Source of the DNA: Neelides folsomi
Taxonomy: Eukaryota; Arthropoda; Collembola; Neelipleona; Neelidae
NCBI GenBank assembly: GCA_034687125.1
Contig: JAQGBZ010000049.1
Location: forward strand, 62,001-126,000
Direction: 5' to 3'
Length of the DNA: 64,000 nt
Within the stretch, counting starts at the first letter, position 1; every line of letters begins with the position of its first letter. This document shows, in pieces, positions 1-14,055 of the stretch. The position numbers and the translations under genes were made by a program. Under the pieces are notes generated by a model. The model was not told where the DNA came from. It did no database searches and saw nothing but the letters and a program-made list of their open reading frames with translations.

Positions 1-3000
1 GTCCGACCGGGATATTCGGATTAGACGAATGTCAATAGCGGAGGAATGTGGGATCTCCTCGACTGTCAGTCTCCTAGTTTTCACGGACTTCCCCTCTAAC
101 AAAGAGCATCCACTGGAAAATGCATTAGTGAGAAACCATTTGTGAAGGAGAAAGAGTTAAGGGCTCGCATGTGAATGCTGGAGGGAAGAAGACGAATTGT
201 GCCTCTTCCAATGAAATTACGCTTCAATGGATCTAAATACATTTTTTCTCCACATAAATTCCTGCTCAAAGGGTTCCCTTCACCGTCTGATATTTGCTCT
301 TGTCAAGAAATCAGGCCCCAACTCACCGCCCTCCTCACGACATGTGCTTTCCTTAATTCACGAACTCGGCGACTCTTCCGCTTAATTAATATACGCGACC
401 ATCTTCCCAACTCCATCATTCAGCATTTTTCAATCGATCCGGGAAATTCATATGTTCCGTGTGGAAATATGGGCCCCGCTCTCTGGTCCGCTCCAATGAA
501 CTTTCCATGTTTCCTCTCATTAAGATCCGCTCTAATTTAATCAATTAACCAAGAACTTCCAACCTACATCTAATTTGTTTTAAAATTCGAGCATTAGACT
601 TCGATTATCCCCCGCCTCCTCCTCTCTCCAGTTCAAATTGGATCATACACGTGCGCATTATATCATACCTTCAGTATCTTGTTTCAATTTAAAAATTTTT
701 CAACTTCAAAAGAGAATATTTGGAGGGGAGGCTTAGGATGCCACGCATATTCCCCTGCATTTGAGACCTGAATGTGGGGAGGTGCGTTTGTGTATTTGTT
801 CAACTTTAATAGTGAATTTAATTTGTTTTAAAGGCTTCGATGTTTGAGCGAGGGCCGAACTACGCTGGATGCCTCCACATGGACTCAAATTCGGAAAATG
901 GAGCAAAAGAGAAAAGCATTGCTGGAAGCCGATAAGGACAAATGGGGCTGGCGGATTTGATTCTGCCACTTGATTTCTCAAATATAATATTAACCTTTGA
1001 GGAGCTTCAATGGGAACCTATTTTGCACATGGTTATAAATGCATACGGCTCCCTCGCTCTGCCGAGGTCATAAAAGGAATAATTTTATAAATTGAACACA
1101 AATCGAATAAAATCTATTTGAAATTCTAACTTTTCCTCTATTGGAATCTCCTCCAAAGTTGGGGAGTTTTTAGCATCTCCGCCCTCCATGTATGCATGAT
1201 AGTTATCTGGAAGAGAAAGTGATTCTCGGGAAATGATTGGCAAATTGCTCTCTCAAACTCCCCAAGATCGATTGACTCATCCCATATTCATTGAAGGAAC
1301 TCTTTAGGTCATTATTCTTCAGTCACCGACTCAGATTTCCACCTTTTCATTTATTAAAAACTTCAATCTCCTCCCTCATTATGATAAAAATAAATATTTC
1401 ATGGGTCATTTAAAAATTGAACTTTCTCGACTCCATTTCATCATTAGATTCAAACACTACTATTGTAGAGACTCAATTTTACAATTTAATAATCTTATGT
1501 AATATTGATTTATTTCCCCATAAATATATGTTCAGATGTTTACACACTTCCTCTGGCAAAAAGGAAAGACATTGTTTCAAAAATTAATATAAATCATCTA
1601 ATAATTATTTGATATATTCAACCATTAATTTGAATGAATTTACACAATTGCTTCTTTGGTAAATACGAGTTATTTTCTTACTTCGCTTCTCCGTCACATT
1701 ATTAAAATGAATTTCCACCGACCCATTTATTAAGTAAGCAATTTCGTTTTCGTTTTCAAATGATGTATTAGCTCATATTGTAGTTAGTTGGTCTTAATTA
1801 TAATTTTCTCCTCAAAGCAGCTTTTAGTTTTTTGTTTCTTTGAGCATCGTCATCGCTTTTGAGTCTTTGTATCAATTGGACCAAATCTAAAATATCTAGC
1901 ATTAAATTAATTAATTACAACCCGGGTCTTTGTGGCAAGGGGCTTAAGGCGAGCGCATGAAGGAGCGCATTAAGGTCATTTGAGTGACCGGGTGAAGGAG
2001 GGGAGTATCGAGCGGAGCAACATGTGACCTCTCATCCTTCACCCACCATCCGACGTTCCATATCAAAGTGAGAGAATGCCGGAATTCAATAATTCCATAA
2101 GGAATGTGCTCGGATCTCATTCCAGTCGCTGCTGACGTAAAGAAAGGCTCGGGCAAGTGGCCGGAAAGGTGATGATTGTGAGTCTACGCAGCCCTTCTCC
2201 TCATTCTAATCAAAAAGAGAAGTTTTCATCCCTCCTAAGTGAGGAAAGAGGAGGAAAAGTGTGAGACAAAAGATCTCTCTTTGATCCACTTCCCCCCGGA
2301 AGATTAAATCCTGCCGCGGCTCCCAACGTGCTCTTCATAATTCCGAGCGAAGGCTACACCTCTCGCGGGAACGGGATCTTCCAGGAAGGGTCGAGCTCTT
2401 CATCAGGGGTTTATTGGTTGGTGGGGAAGGGCCATTGTGTGAGATGGACTGGAGGGCCGAGGAGGGACCCATTGGCGACTCTGGGAATATTTCCCCATTT
2501 ATAATTTCCCTCTGTCTCCACGAGGGAAGGGTGAGAGGCAATAAGCGGCATTCCTCTGCTTTCACGCCATTCGACCCATCTGAGGAGGTGAGAAGTGGGT
2601 TTTGGAGGAGATGGACGCTATTAAAAAAACTTCCCTTCTCTCACAAGGGAAAGTCTCCATTGACTTTCATGGGTTCGGAAATGGGAGCGGATCTCTGGAT
2701 GTCGTTGTTCTCTGGGGATTCGTGGGATTGGAGAAGAGCTACAATCTCCTTCGACCCAATAAGGCTCCTTGCTAATGTCGCTCTCGACGACACCGCAAAT
2801 CCAACTTAGGAATGAAACTCTGACCCTCCATTATTTTGAATGAGTGATGAATGGGAGTATTAATTTGTGGATCACGCCTGGACCCAGGACGCGAAAAGAT
2901 TTTTCCCAGTTTGGACCGCCGGCTCTCAGCGGATTCCCTTTGAGGAGAAAGGCCTAGTCAAAGCTTCTTATTTACTATTCTTTAAAAGTGTAGTGGCTGG

Positions 3001-3442
3001 GTCGGAAGGAATCTTCATCATGATGGGGGTAATGGCATGCCCGGTTGCGTGAATATTGTTCCTCGGAAGTTTGATCAATTAGAGGTGATATGAGTATTGC
3101 ATGAGGTTGGCGGATGATGTGGACTCGGAGGATCTCGTCATGCCGTCGGTCCCTGACACTTCCTCTTGTATCTCCCTCAGGAGAAACCAAAGAGGAGGGT
3201 AAACTGTTGAGTTGAGACTCTGCGCCGGATCGGAGGAACCGGGGAATCTTTCGATATCCAACTTGCCGAATCGAAGAAGCGTGAGGACTCAGTTGGTATG
3301 TGCGAGTCTCCGTGGCAGGCCGCTCACGGGCCATGTGCTCCCCTTTCGGCTCATCATGCCCCGTTCAACCTGACAATCTCTCTTGTGATAACGTGCTACC
3401 TATACATCTTCTATAAATAATCCGCCTGCTTGAATACTCGCC
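1..3442. other. Upstream region of the octopamine receptor, GC-richer non-coding with an AT-rich middle
   Basis: No exon is recognised here. About 1.0-1.9 kb is AT-rich; the rest is visibly richer in G+C, with many short purine or pyrimidine runs and scattered ATTA words. Open frames up to about 130 codons occur on both strands, but they lack recognisable motifs and splice context and look like chance frames in GC-richer DNA. The block ends at the receptor start codon, so it probably holds its promoter, 5' UTR exon(s) and regulatory sequence (inference). A TATAAATA word at 3412-3419 is only about 24 bases before the ATG, too close to be a confident TATA box for this transcript. Confidence 0.5.
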
Positions 3443-6400
3443 ATGGAGGAGAACTTGGAGGAGGGGATCCTCTCCACCGACGAAAACAACACCGATTGGC
3501 AAAATTATACAAACAACTCGACGGGAGACATCAGCGGATACTCCACGCTCCACATCATCATTTCCTCAATCATCCTCACCTTCATGATGATCGTGGTCGT
3601 GGTCGGGAACATGTTGGTCATCATAGCCATTGCGACGGAAAAGACCCTCAAGAACATTCAGAACTGGTTCATCGCGTCGTTGGCCGTCGCCGACTTCTTC
3701 GTCGGCCTCCTCATCATGCCTTTCTCCCTCGCGAACGAGCTGATGGGCTACTGGATATTCGGGACCGTGTGGTGCAGCATTCACTCGGCCATGGACGTCC
3801 TTCTCTGCACCTCTTCCATTATGAACATCTGCCTCATCAGCCTTGACCGCTACTGGTCGATCACGCAGGCAGTGGACTACCTCAAGAAGCGGACGCCGGT
3901 GAGGGCGGCGGTGATGATCGGGATGGTCTGGGCCCTCTCGGCCCTCATCTCCATCCCGCCACTCTTGGGATGGAGGGACGCGGACTCGCTCTTGGGCAGC
4001 CCCCAAATGCCAAAGCCATACCCCAAATGCCAGGTGAATCCACAAACCCAGTTTGACCTATCATCCCAAATATTTGATCCTTCATTTCCAACCCCATTCC
4101 TTGCCAGTTGGCGTAAGTTGTATGTATCTTCTGTATAAGAACTCTTCTTCTCAACATCTCATCTCTCGTGGGTAGGAAAAGGGATTGTAGACTCTGACGA
4201 CACCGAAAGAGTATCTGAATACTTTGACATTGCAATGGGCCAATTGGCTGGAGGGGAAATGAAATAAGAAAATATTTAGAATTGCCGGGTTCGGAAGAAG
4301 GTCGTTTGTTTATTCCCGCTCCTCCGCGTCTCATATTTTAAAAATTCATTAAAGGTTTGAAAGATGAGAATGGGCTGTAAGTTTTGTGGGATGAACCTTC
4401 TCTCCCCGGAGCCTAGACTATTAAAAGCTATAAATGGCCAGACTTCGTCTTATGGAATTATGTTATCAATTACAGAGAGTCTTAACTTTTCGGAAAACAA
4501 CTTCCCCTACTTTCATTTATACCAATTTAGGCCGGGAGAGAGTTTCTCGTGGTAGGCAGTTAGGGCTCTCGAGCTCTCGGTTCTGAGTAGCCATAAACAA
4601 TAACAACGAGGGCCATAATAGAAAGACAAAAAAGTTTTGGGTCATCCCTTGGAACACTCAAAGGTTCTCAATTGGATTCCGAATCTCATTCCGACTCCTC
4701 CGCCCCGATGTCGGGATTAAAAGGAACAATGACGGAATTGTTATGCCTTAACCTTAAGCTTAAATAAATTTTTGAGAAATGAGAGATAGGGAATTGATAT
4801 GGGTTGACTCCATTTTGAGCACTTTTTCTCAATTTCCAAAATCCAATATTTGCTAGCTGGGGAGGTCGCTCAAGTGGAATTGATTCCTTTTTTCTCCTCG
4901 TAGGGAGTCGAACCTCTTTACAACCAAGTCCCTCAATATACATGCATATCCGCCCGTACGCTCCGCAGACAAACACGGGGAAATTGTAGTATGTACGCAA
5001 AAGACAGACAAGCTCTTTCATCCCCCGCGTACAGAATTTCCAACTCGTTTTCCATGCATAATTTAGTAAAAATCGTGAATGAACGTTTCATCGAAGGGAG
5101 TCGCGGGGCGGTCGAGATTCTCAAAGTTTTTTATGTGGTGAAAGTAGTTGGAGATGCTTTCGAGTTGTCCTTTGAGGTAAATTAAAGGGTTCTCTGGGCT
5201 GATGGCGGAAATATTTCTCGGCTGCATTAGAATGTCGGGGCCGGAGAACAATTTATATGAAATGATCTAGTGTGGAAGTTGAAAAGGAGGTTGGCTGGCT
5301 TATAAATCACCCATGTCTGAGTCTTGTCAATATAACGTCGGGCTGGTGGTCTTTGAAGGCACCTTCCGCCCGGCACTCACACACCCTTCCGCCTCCATTT
5401 TAATATTTATTAAATATTTTTGAAAATGGAGAGGAATTTAAAGAGTGTTTTTCCGGCTCCAGATCCGCCTGAAACAGTTCATGGATATTTATGAGGAATG
5501 TGGAGGGTCGGCGAAGTGAGAAGATATGTCTTGAGAATATACAAATTTAACGAGTTTATTTTATGTAGATTGAGTCTCGGAGAAGGATATTGCCAAGTGT
5601 CAATCCTATGCAGGGCCTCGCCCACTGCGGAGCATGACATTTCAATTTTTAAACTCCCCTCATTTTTGAGCCAGTATTTGAATAATAAAAGGGGCCGTAA
5701 TGCCTTCATCCCTCTTTAATGAGGATGAGGGAGTCGGAGATTGGATGGGCAGGTGGCAATTGAAGCCCTTGTCCCGCGTTCTCGAGAACCCTCCACCAAC
5801 AGCCTCCGATTCCGGGAATTCATTTCCCTAAAATAGCTTCGAGTGTGTTTTGGAGCTTTGGACTTAATCGATGAGGCCATAAGCCCAGAGTTAAATTCCC
5901 GTTTTCTTCCCTCCACTTGAGACAGGAGAGGGGTATCAATATCCGCACAGCTTTCGCTCATCTTTTGTCTACCCCTCTCGCTCCCACTTAGCCATTCAGG
6001 GAAATCCATCATTTGATGGGTCGGGGAGAATTGAATGGAAATTAGGAGAAAAGGCTCATGCCCAAAATCTCAATTTGCGAGAATATTAAATAACCTCGCT
6101 GAGAAGTTTATAAATGAGGGTTGACGGACGCCAGTGGAAATTATAAGAGACCTTAAATATTCCACATGTATACATTTGTCCTCCAAACTTTTCATTATTC
6201 CAAAGATCTCTCAGGGAGAAAACTTCCAACTTCTCAATTTCTCACTGCTTTCCCTCAAACTTTCAACTCCAAGCCTCTTTGTTCATAATTGAATGAGATA
6301 ACACTAATGATGTTCCTGGTCAGAAAAATGATATATTCCCTCGTACATATGGTGAGGAGTTCTCCTTCCATTCCCACACAATGGGCGCTCCTTCGAATTA

Positions 6401-9400
6401 CTAATACCTGCCTCTAATATTAAAATACATTAAATGTATATGGTAGATATCCAGCCTCTTAATGCATGGTGGAAAGTTGCAGTTTCTACCCAAAGTTTTT
6501 AACTTCCTTTATGTACGAGAACAATGGGGTATATATTTTACATGAAGATGTATCGAGGGGACAAACATAAGTATATAAATATCTCGATCGAAAGCAGAGG
6601 GTAGCTTGGAAATGATTGGACTTCATTATGGCAGACACTAAATTTCTCGAGGAAAGTTTATAATGGATTTTTGTAATCATTTAATATATGATACTTGAGA
6701 GACTTGGGCCAATTTCTCTTTCATTTATGCGGAGGGAAATATTCGGAATTTACATAAAAGTTTTTTAAACCGAGGAGGTCTCCGGTTTTATCGACGGCCC
6801 CAGGCTACTATTTTCTTTAAGGAATATCCACATTTGCGGGCCGAGGAGTCACAAAAAGTTAAAATGGTTATTTTGAGAAAGGCTGTAAATTTCCCTATGC
6901 GAATTCCCTCCACCCATCCATCCGTGTTGTAAACAAATAAAAGGGACCAGATGATTCTATCTCTACGATTGAAGAGACAAAGTGGGAAAATAAGGGCGAA
7001 GGCTGAATGCCAACTCACTTTCACGGTGGAATTAACAAGTGAAGGAAACCATGCGACCTCGTGAGCTCACGACCATCTGCACTTCCATCATTTTGAAGGA
7101 AAATATTTTAAGGTTTGTTATCATAATTTATAAGAGGAAAAACTTGCGGTTTGTACTTTTTTATGCACTCACAACATAATTTATTTGATTCGTGCAACGG
7201 TTGAATGGGGCAAATGGGAGCGACACAGCCTGGGCGTCTTCATCATTTCTCCCATGTTCCATGCCCATTGGGTCCGGGTCCGGAATTTAAAGCTCGGGAG
7301 GCTCATTGTCAACGCATCTATCCCTAATTAATATGGCTCGTTATATGGTTATCAGTGTTTAAATGTCTCATTGTTTTGTTTTGTAGCTGATGAGAAATGC
7401 TGGGACGATGAGAGTGAGACAATTAGATTACATTTGTTTCCCCCAGCATTCACAAATTAATTGTCATCAATTACAATGACTCATCTAATAATGCGATGGC
7501 ACATTGAGCATCAGCCACGAACTGACAATGAGGGCAGAGAGGTATGAATTTCAATCAAATCCCACCACAAAAGGTTAAGTTCGATGAGATCGGAGCCATG
7601 TATCTATATTTGAATATGGTGGGAGCAAGGACACCCGCCCTGCTCTCCAAATTCCCAGCCTCACATTTGAGAACAATTATCGTAAATATTTCTAAGGAAG
7701 GTTCTTGGGAATTTCCCATTGGATCTGTGCGTTTCTCCCGAACTTTCCTCCTCTGTCTCATAACTCCTCATTTGATAATCTGATTCAAGGAGCTTGGGGG
7801 CTCGTGGCAGGCAAGGAACTATATTACACATGTACTCCACTTCCCCTTGGTCCCCGAGATCCTCATACATCATTCTCTGTCAATCAGGAGGGCAGGACCG
7901 CGATCCAGCGGTGGTCGTGAAGTGATAAAGGCCATCACTCGCCTTCACCTCTCACCCCCTCTTCTTTAGGACGGGCTCAAATGAGAAGGATGGGTTATAA
8001 TTGAGAGATGGTGGGAAGAAGGGGGACGGGGGGATCCGCGGATGAATGTATATGAACGCAAGAAGGCTGCTCCACTTTCCCCGCTCTTCCTTCCTCTGCC
8101 CAACTTTTTAAATCCTTGAAAGTTTTTCCTAACCAGTTTCCTACTAGGATCCAAAAGTAAACTCTTGTATCTTCTCATTCCTATCGATTCGAGATACGGC
8201 TCCCCAACCTCCCCGCCTTTCTGGGGAAAAAAGTCTTCCGGTCTCCTCAACCTCGCAACAATGCAATTATTTGCCTATGAGACGAGGAATCACGCATTGG
8301 ACGATCGCCCATTAATTTGAAATAAGAGATGGGCTGGTGGGGATGGTGGGAGAATTAAATTATCGACCCCGCCTCCTTTCTCTCCATTCCACTTCGGAAT
8401 ATGTAATTTATTTTTAATGTGGGCCTCCACGGCTCTTCCATCCGCGAGGTTCATAGAGGTAATTGTGTCATGAATTGGCTCAAACTGTTGCTCTCCCCGC
8501 GCCCCTTCTGGGGCCGAGCTCATTAGTGGGCGACGGCGGGAGAACATGGCACTGCCGCGTACTTCCGACTCCCCTTCATAATTGCCCTAAAACGGAGTGG
8601 ACCATTGAATGCGACCCAATCGGATATGCTTATAGGATTTATGGCCCTGGGTCCGCACCTCTTTGCAATCTCGTCCTGATGCCTTTCGGAGATGCGGCCG
8701 AGATGAGAAAGGTTCAAATGGGGATTGTGAGTCTGCAATTAGGGGATTAACTCTTATGGCGTCGGGGTCTTATAGGAAATATATGGCAAAAACGAGGGTC
8801 TCTTTCTCTTGGCGAAAACAAGTGAGCAGCAAGTCTGAGAATTCTCCTTATCGCTTTCATCTTTCATTTCCTTTCTCCTTTCCAGAGCTGTCCCCCCTTC
8901 CTTCCTCATTCCTTACTTTGGAGATGGCGAGCGAAGTTTCTTCCTTTCATTTCCTCCTCGCCGAATCCTCATTTACTGAAGATGTCCACTCTCGTCTCCT
9001 CTTCCTCGCCCATGAATCAATCGGCCCATGACACAAGGAGTGTTCCGGGACGGAATTTGAATCGGGGAAGGAGTTCGATCGAAGGCTCCCTCCTAACGGC
9101 CGCCACCCTTCCCTTCAATCTCAATTCCTTGTCTCCGACTCCCCAACACCCGCCGATCTCAAATTTCATTCCTCACATGACAAATCCTCGTCCCTCAACC
9201 TCACATCCATCACTCGGAGTCATTTGAGATAACTTCCCAAGGGGGAACCTCCTTGCCCTCTGCAGAAGTTTAATACCTCAGGTATAGTAATTACTCTCCC
9301 TTCACTCCAACCTGCCTCATCTTAATGTTGTATGAGGCGTTGACGGCCCGGGCCTTCATTACAATATTCTTAAAATATGGGCTTCGAATTCTTGGAGTAA

Positions 9401-12400
9401 TAAGAATAAATGAGTTTCGAGTTTAAGCGAAGATTCCAAACACATTTCCGCACAAACTACACATCCAATTCATCACACCGTTCCTTGGGCTTTCTCTGTG
9501 TATTCCAATATTTCCCATGCTCATCAATCCAAACTCCGGAACACATTTAGCTAATGGCCAAGAAATAAGAACACCTTTATCACATTCATATTTTATATGT
9601 GGAACAACTCAAAATTGCATTTTCTGTCTAAACTCATTTACCATGAACTAATGTTCACAACCATTGGTTGTGAGAGGTCTTAAATCTTCCCACGTTTTGT
9701 TTGGAGACATTTGGAATTTGGTGGGGCCGAGGGAGAAAAGCGAGGTTTAGAAATTGAAAATGGCTTTCCCATTATCGACTCAATTTCAAAGAGTGGTTCC
9801 TTTGACCATTTAAATCTTTTCATTAATTAAAAGAAAAACCAATTAAGTGGAGGAGTAAATAAGATTCGCCCAGACCTAGGAACGGAATTTTGTTAAATTA
9901 GTGTAAAAGGCTCCACATTGGTCCTTCTGTGTTGTAGCAGCGTGATTTGAGGGGAGCAGATGGTTTTTAGAAGGGACGTCGAACAAGTCGATGAAATGAG
10001 AATCAATAGGCCAATATTAATGAGTTTTTCCAAATCGGCCGTTTTGAGCAATTTGACTGTAAAAAGCATTAAGAGGGGGGCTCTTGGAATAATATTTCCT
10101 CATTTCCGCCGGTCGGGAACGGAAAGAGTTGTTTGAGTGGCAATTCTGGGTTCTCTCTGGGAGAGTGGGAAATTATATTATTTATTTACTCTAACATCGG
10201 AGGAAGGAGGAGGAGAGAAGCCATTAGGAAGGGAAGAACCATTTGGCCGCCCCTAATCTATCCGGGATCAATATACATATATTTATATAGCCTAAATGCC
10301 ATTACCCACTCACACCAGCCTTTTGGCCAGATAAGGGGTGTAATTCGCCTGCCTTACGACTTTGATTTGATTTTTAGGAAGCCTTTAATGGAATATTGAA
10401 ATTCATTCATCATTTCTCAATGAAAGGGCCGGGAAGCCCAGGAGTTTTGTCCTGGGGAAAAAGGCCCCGTTCAATGAGAAGAATATTAAAAAGATGAGAG
10501 CCAAACAGGAAAAAAAGTCTTATTTAATGAAAAGAGGTGGCCAAAAGGAATTGAGCCATCAAATGAAGAATTGCCCTCATCGAATTTTAAACTTTGGGGA
10601 AAGTTGGAGAGAGCTCCATTCAACTCTCAATTTATTCTATCAATTAAACGACCTGTACACTCTCCAGCTTCCACAATAACTTCATTTTCCATTTTATACC
10701 CTTTCTAAATAACGTAGGTGGATTCTCTTAACTACTTCAGGCAAAGGGCATACGCTTGTATTTATTCAATGTGCGCCATTAAGCTCATGTTCACTTGAGT
10801 CGTTGAAATTTTAATATCACCGCTTGCCCTTTGATCTTCATCAAATGCAAATCCTGAGTGCTGGAATTAAAATATCGCGCAATCTCGTTATATCAAACAT
10901 TATCAACCGTTGCATTGATTCCAAAGGGATGAATAAATAACCTAAACTAATAATTTAAAAAATGGGCACTTAATGTTTTATTGCTCGATATGCAAAGAGC
11001 ATAAAGTAGAGTATTTGCTCTACAAGATTTAGAAAGCATTTAGGGGAAGTTGAATAAAAGTCTTACCATTTTACTTGTACTTTATAATTCACTCGAATGT
11101 CTGGGAATAATCTTCAGAGATTCTGTAAGTTTTGAGAAGATGTACTCAACTAACTTTTGTTTTAACTAACTCGAGTAGCTACGTAAATAAATTCATAAAC
11201 TCAAACTTGTCTCATTTTCTATTTGTGAGAATGGGTGTTGAGGGTTGATAAAGTAGAGGGAGAATAAATAAAGTTAAATTACATTCAACCAATTTTGTTT
11301 ATCTCTCCTTAAATATTAAATCTCTTTTATTGCCAATTTGAGTAAATAAGAAATATTTGACATGTTACACTTGCATGCATACATTTAACATAACATACGC
11401 ACATACATTCGGGTACATACTACATATCGCATTAAACAGATTTCCATAATGGCCTTTCCTACTCTATTGTTAGTAAATATATTCTCAAAAACTTTAAAGA
11501 AATCCTATGTGGAATATCAATAAATTTCTTTGTCACGTTTAATCCTGATTCAAATTTACATCGCGCGTAATAATCCAAATTATTCCTATGCTTTTAAGTT
11601 TAAGTGTTTATACATAGTATCATAGTACACTATTAATGTATTTATATGGGATACAAAGTTTCTTATAACTATTATAAATGTATGTTATACATAAATGTAT
11701 ATATGTATATACCCTTTGAGCCCTTTCTTATTTAGTGTAAAATAATTTACACAAAATTTTGATATTGTCTAATGCTTAATAATCTATTATCCTATTTGAA
11801 ATGAAAGGATAAGTAACAATGGGATTTATAATGCATAAAATGAAAAAGAAAAACTATCTGAAACACGAATGTTTCATGTTCAAGTATAAAAACATAAAGG
11901 CAATTAGAATTTTAAAATGGTTCGTGATCCCAAATTGTTTTGTGGAATTCTATGGTTGAACATGGAATTCGGAATTTATCAAAAGTTTAGTCTTTGCAAT
12001 GTCTTTGGGAATCTCGAGGAAGAAATTCGCCTCATGAAGGAGAGATACTCACCTCTATAGCCTATATGTACATATATATATATTATTATGTAGGAAAGAA
12101 TTGTTTTGAAATGTAATTTTATTTATGCATGTGCATCATGAAAGAGGTGTTTTAGTATTAGTCAAGCTGTGCATGAAATTAAATGCCCGATATGCTTGTG
12201 ATAGAGATTAAAAATTAAGCCATAATTTCACCAGAGCTTATAGTCTCTAGTATGAAGGTTCATTGTTTTTGAGAACCCTTCAAGAATAATGAGAATTTTG
12301 AATGAGCCTTCTTGGTGTAGGCTTGAATGAGGGTAGAATTAAACTCTGTATTTGCCTGGGTTCTCCTGGGTGAGGTGGTGGTCTAATTAACTTTTTAATC

Positions 12401-14055
12401 CGAACTCAAGAAGGGAGGAATCTTCGGCCTAATAAATGAACCCGAAAGCCCCTTGTTTGAGGAACGGCTGTCAGAGTGCCCTTTTGCGGGCGTAAAAGGG
12501 AAAGCTGTTGAGAAGCAGGTCATTTGAAACGACCTAAATCAATATTATACGAGGAAGTTAATAGATGATGGTGAAGGGCAAATGGTTTCCAAGCCCGGTT
12601 GCCGAAACTTGGCAAGCGAGTCTTGGTGTTGAGAGTCTTGAGATGAACCGGGTAATAATAATTCATTTCCCTGATAACACCACCTGCTCCGATTTACCAT
12701 TTGATCAAAACGGCCCGCCGAGTGTTGATATTTATGCTATATTAAATATGAAGCCTTCAAAACTAACACTGGGCAAATATTTCAGTTGAGCCGTCAGATT
12801 GGCTACGTTCTCTACTCAGCCCTCGGCTCGTTCTACATCCCGAGCTGCATCATGGTCTTTGTCTACATTCGAATTTACTTCGCGGCCCGGGCCCGAGCAC
12901 GCCGGGGGGTGAAGAAGCCGCCACGGTTGAAGAAGGCCGAGCCGGCCAAACCACCCAGCCGGCCGCCGAGCACACCAACGACGAAGGCCCCGGAACCGAC
13001 CCCGCTCCCGCCCCAGATCCCCAGCTCTCTCAAGGGACCCAATAGCCTCGAGAGTCCCGACCCCCGCTTGCCCAAAATCGTCGGCTTCCAAGACCCGCTC
13101 GTGCACGAGGACGAGCTCGTGCAGCCGGAAATCACGGTCGAGTCCTGCTCCCCCGAGAACTCGGCGGAGACCAAGGGCCCCGGGCGCCCCCACGAGGACA
13201 CGGAAGACTCGGAGGAGCAGCGGTCGTTGGAGAGCTGCGAGGCCCCGCCGCCCCTCCTCCCCATTGTTCACTTGCGGGAGACGGAACAACCGCTCCCCAA
13301 GCCCCAGAAGGACAAAGGTACGAAAAAGGCCAAACGACCAAAGCTGCACTTCCTCCGGGTCGAGGCCCCGACAATATGGCGCACCTCCTCCAGCCTCTCT
13401 CTCAACGGCGACGTCCACATTCTAGGGAATCTCTCGCGCTCCTGCTCGCGACTCCAGGTGGACCCCGACCCCATCAGCGACGTCGAGCCCTCGTCGTCGG
13501 ACTCGGGCGCCGTGAGTCGCTGCGCGGTGGTCAAGCCGCTCAAGCTCCGTCTGTGCCAGCCCTTTTTCGGTAAGCGCGGGTCGGAGTCGCGCAAGGCCCG
13601 CCGCGACGTCCTCGACATGGGCAAGATGAACTCGCCCAAGACGAAGGTCGTGGAAGTGGCGCCGGTGTCGCCGACCAAAGTCCCCCACCAGCCCTTCGAC
13701 CCCGAGCGCGAGAAGCGGCGGATAGCCCGGAAGAAGGAAAAGCGCGCGACGCTGATCCTGGGCCTCATCATGGGCTCCTTCATCCTCTGCTGGCTCCCCT
13801 TCTTCTTCCTCTACATCTTGGAGCCGATGTGCACGTCATGCCAAGTGGCACCTTGGGGATTCGCCATTGCTTTCTGGCTGGGATACATGAACTCGGCCCT
13901 CAACCCCGTAATGGCTACATGCATAATTTATAAGCTGCCTCCTCTCTTGGGCCGATATCCTATGGCTAATCCCTTGTCTCTGTTGATTGAAGGTGATCTA
14001 CACGATTTTCAACAAGGACTTTCGCCGGGCCTTTCGTCGGATCCTCTTCAAATGA
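3443..14055 (+). CDS. Octalpha2R: Alpha2-adrenergic-like octopamine receptor (class A GPCR)
   Basis: Plasma-membrane receptor for octopamine; the family is adrenergic alpha2-like. Coding exons: 3443-4033, 12786-13907 and 13993-14055, giving 591 residues. The start follows GCC (GCCATGG). Introns are GT/AG and in phase 0. The N-terminus has N-x-S/T sites near residues 15-27. TM1 is about 36-62, TM2 70-95, Cys111 and Cys196 can form the loop disulfide, and Asp118 is the amine-binding position. DRY is at 135-137. TM5 has Ser208 and Ser212 in SALGSFYIPS. TM6 carries CWLPFFF, and TM7 NPVIY is formed across the last splice (NP|VIY). Helix 8 ends FRRAFRRILFK. The third intracellular loop is about 290 residues, Pro/Glu/Ser-rich. 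The stretch IGYVLYSALGSFYIPSCIMV is what I recall of the insect alpha2 octopamine receptor group rather than the beta or tyramine groups. A tyramine receptor is the main alternative ligand class. Confidence 0.93.
4034..12785 (+). other. 8.75 kb first intron of the octopamine receptor
   Basis: The donor is CAG|GTGAAT at 4034 and the acceptor TTTCAG at 12785, both phase 0, joining Cys196-Gln197 to Leu198. The intron splits receptor loop 2 from TM5. Composition changes sharply inside it: about 4.0-10.7 kb is GC-richer, 10.7-12.35 kb is AT-rich with TATA/GTATGT-type low-complexity DNA, and the last 400 bases are GC-richer again. No exon, tRNA or transposase reading was found. Open frames inside (for example 8463-9227) show no family features. 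The GC-richer part may carry enhancers (inference). Confidence 0.85.

Noticed and set aside
4860-4990. Possible minus-strand tRNA (GGTTCGACTCC at about 4901-4911, resembling a T-arm)
   Set aside because: No acceptor stem, D-arm or anticodon arm could be folded around it.
12565-12789. Open frame just before receptor exon 2
   Set aside because: It lies in the intron and runs into the acceptor in a different frame from the receptor; no family features.
12816-13783. Long minus-strand frames opposite receptor exon 2
   Set aside because: Antisense shadows of a GC-rich exon; Gly/Arg-rich text without motifs.
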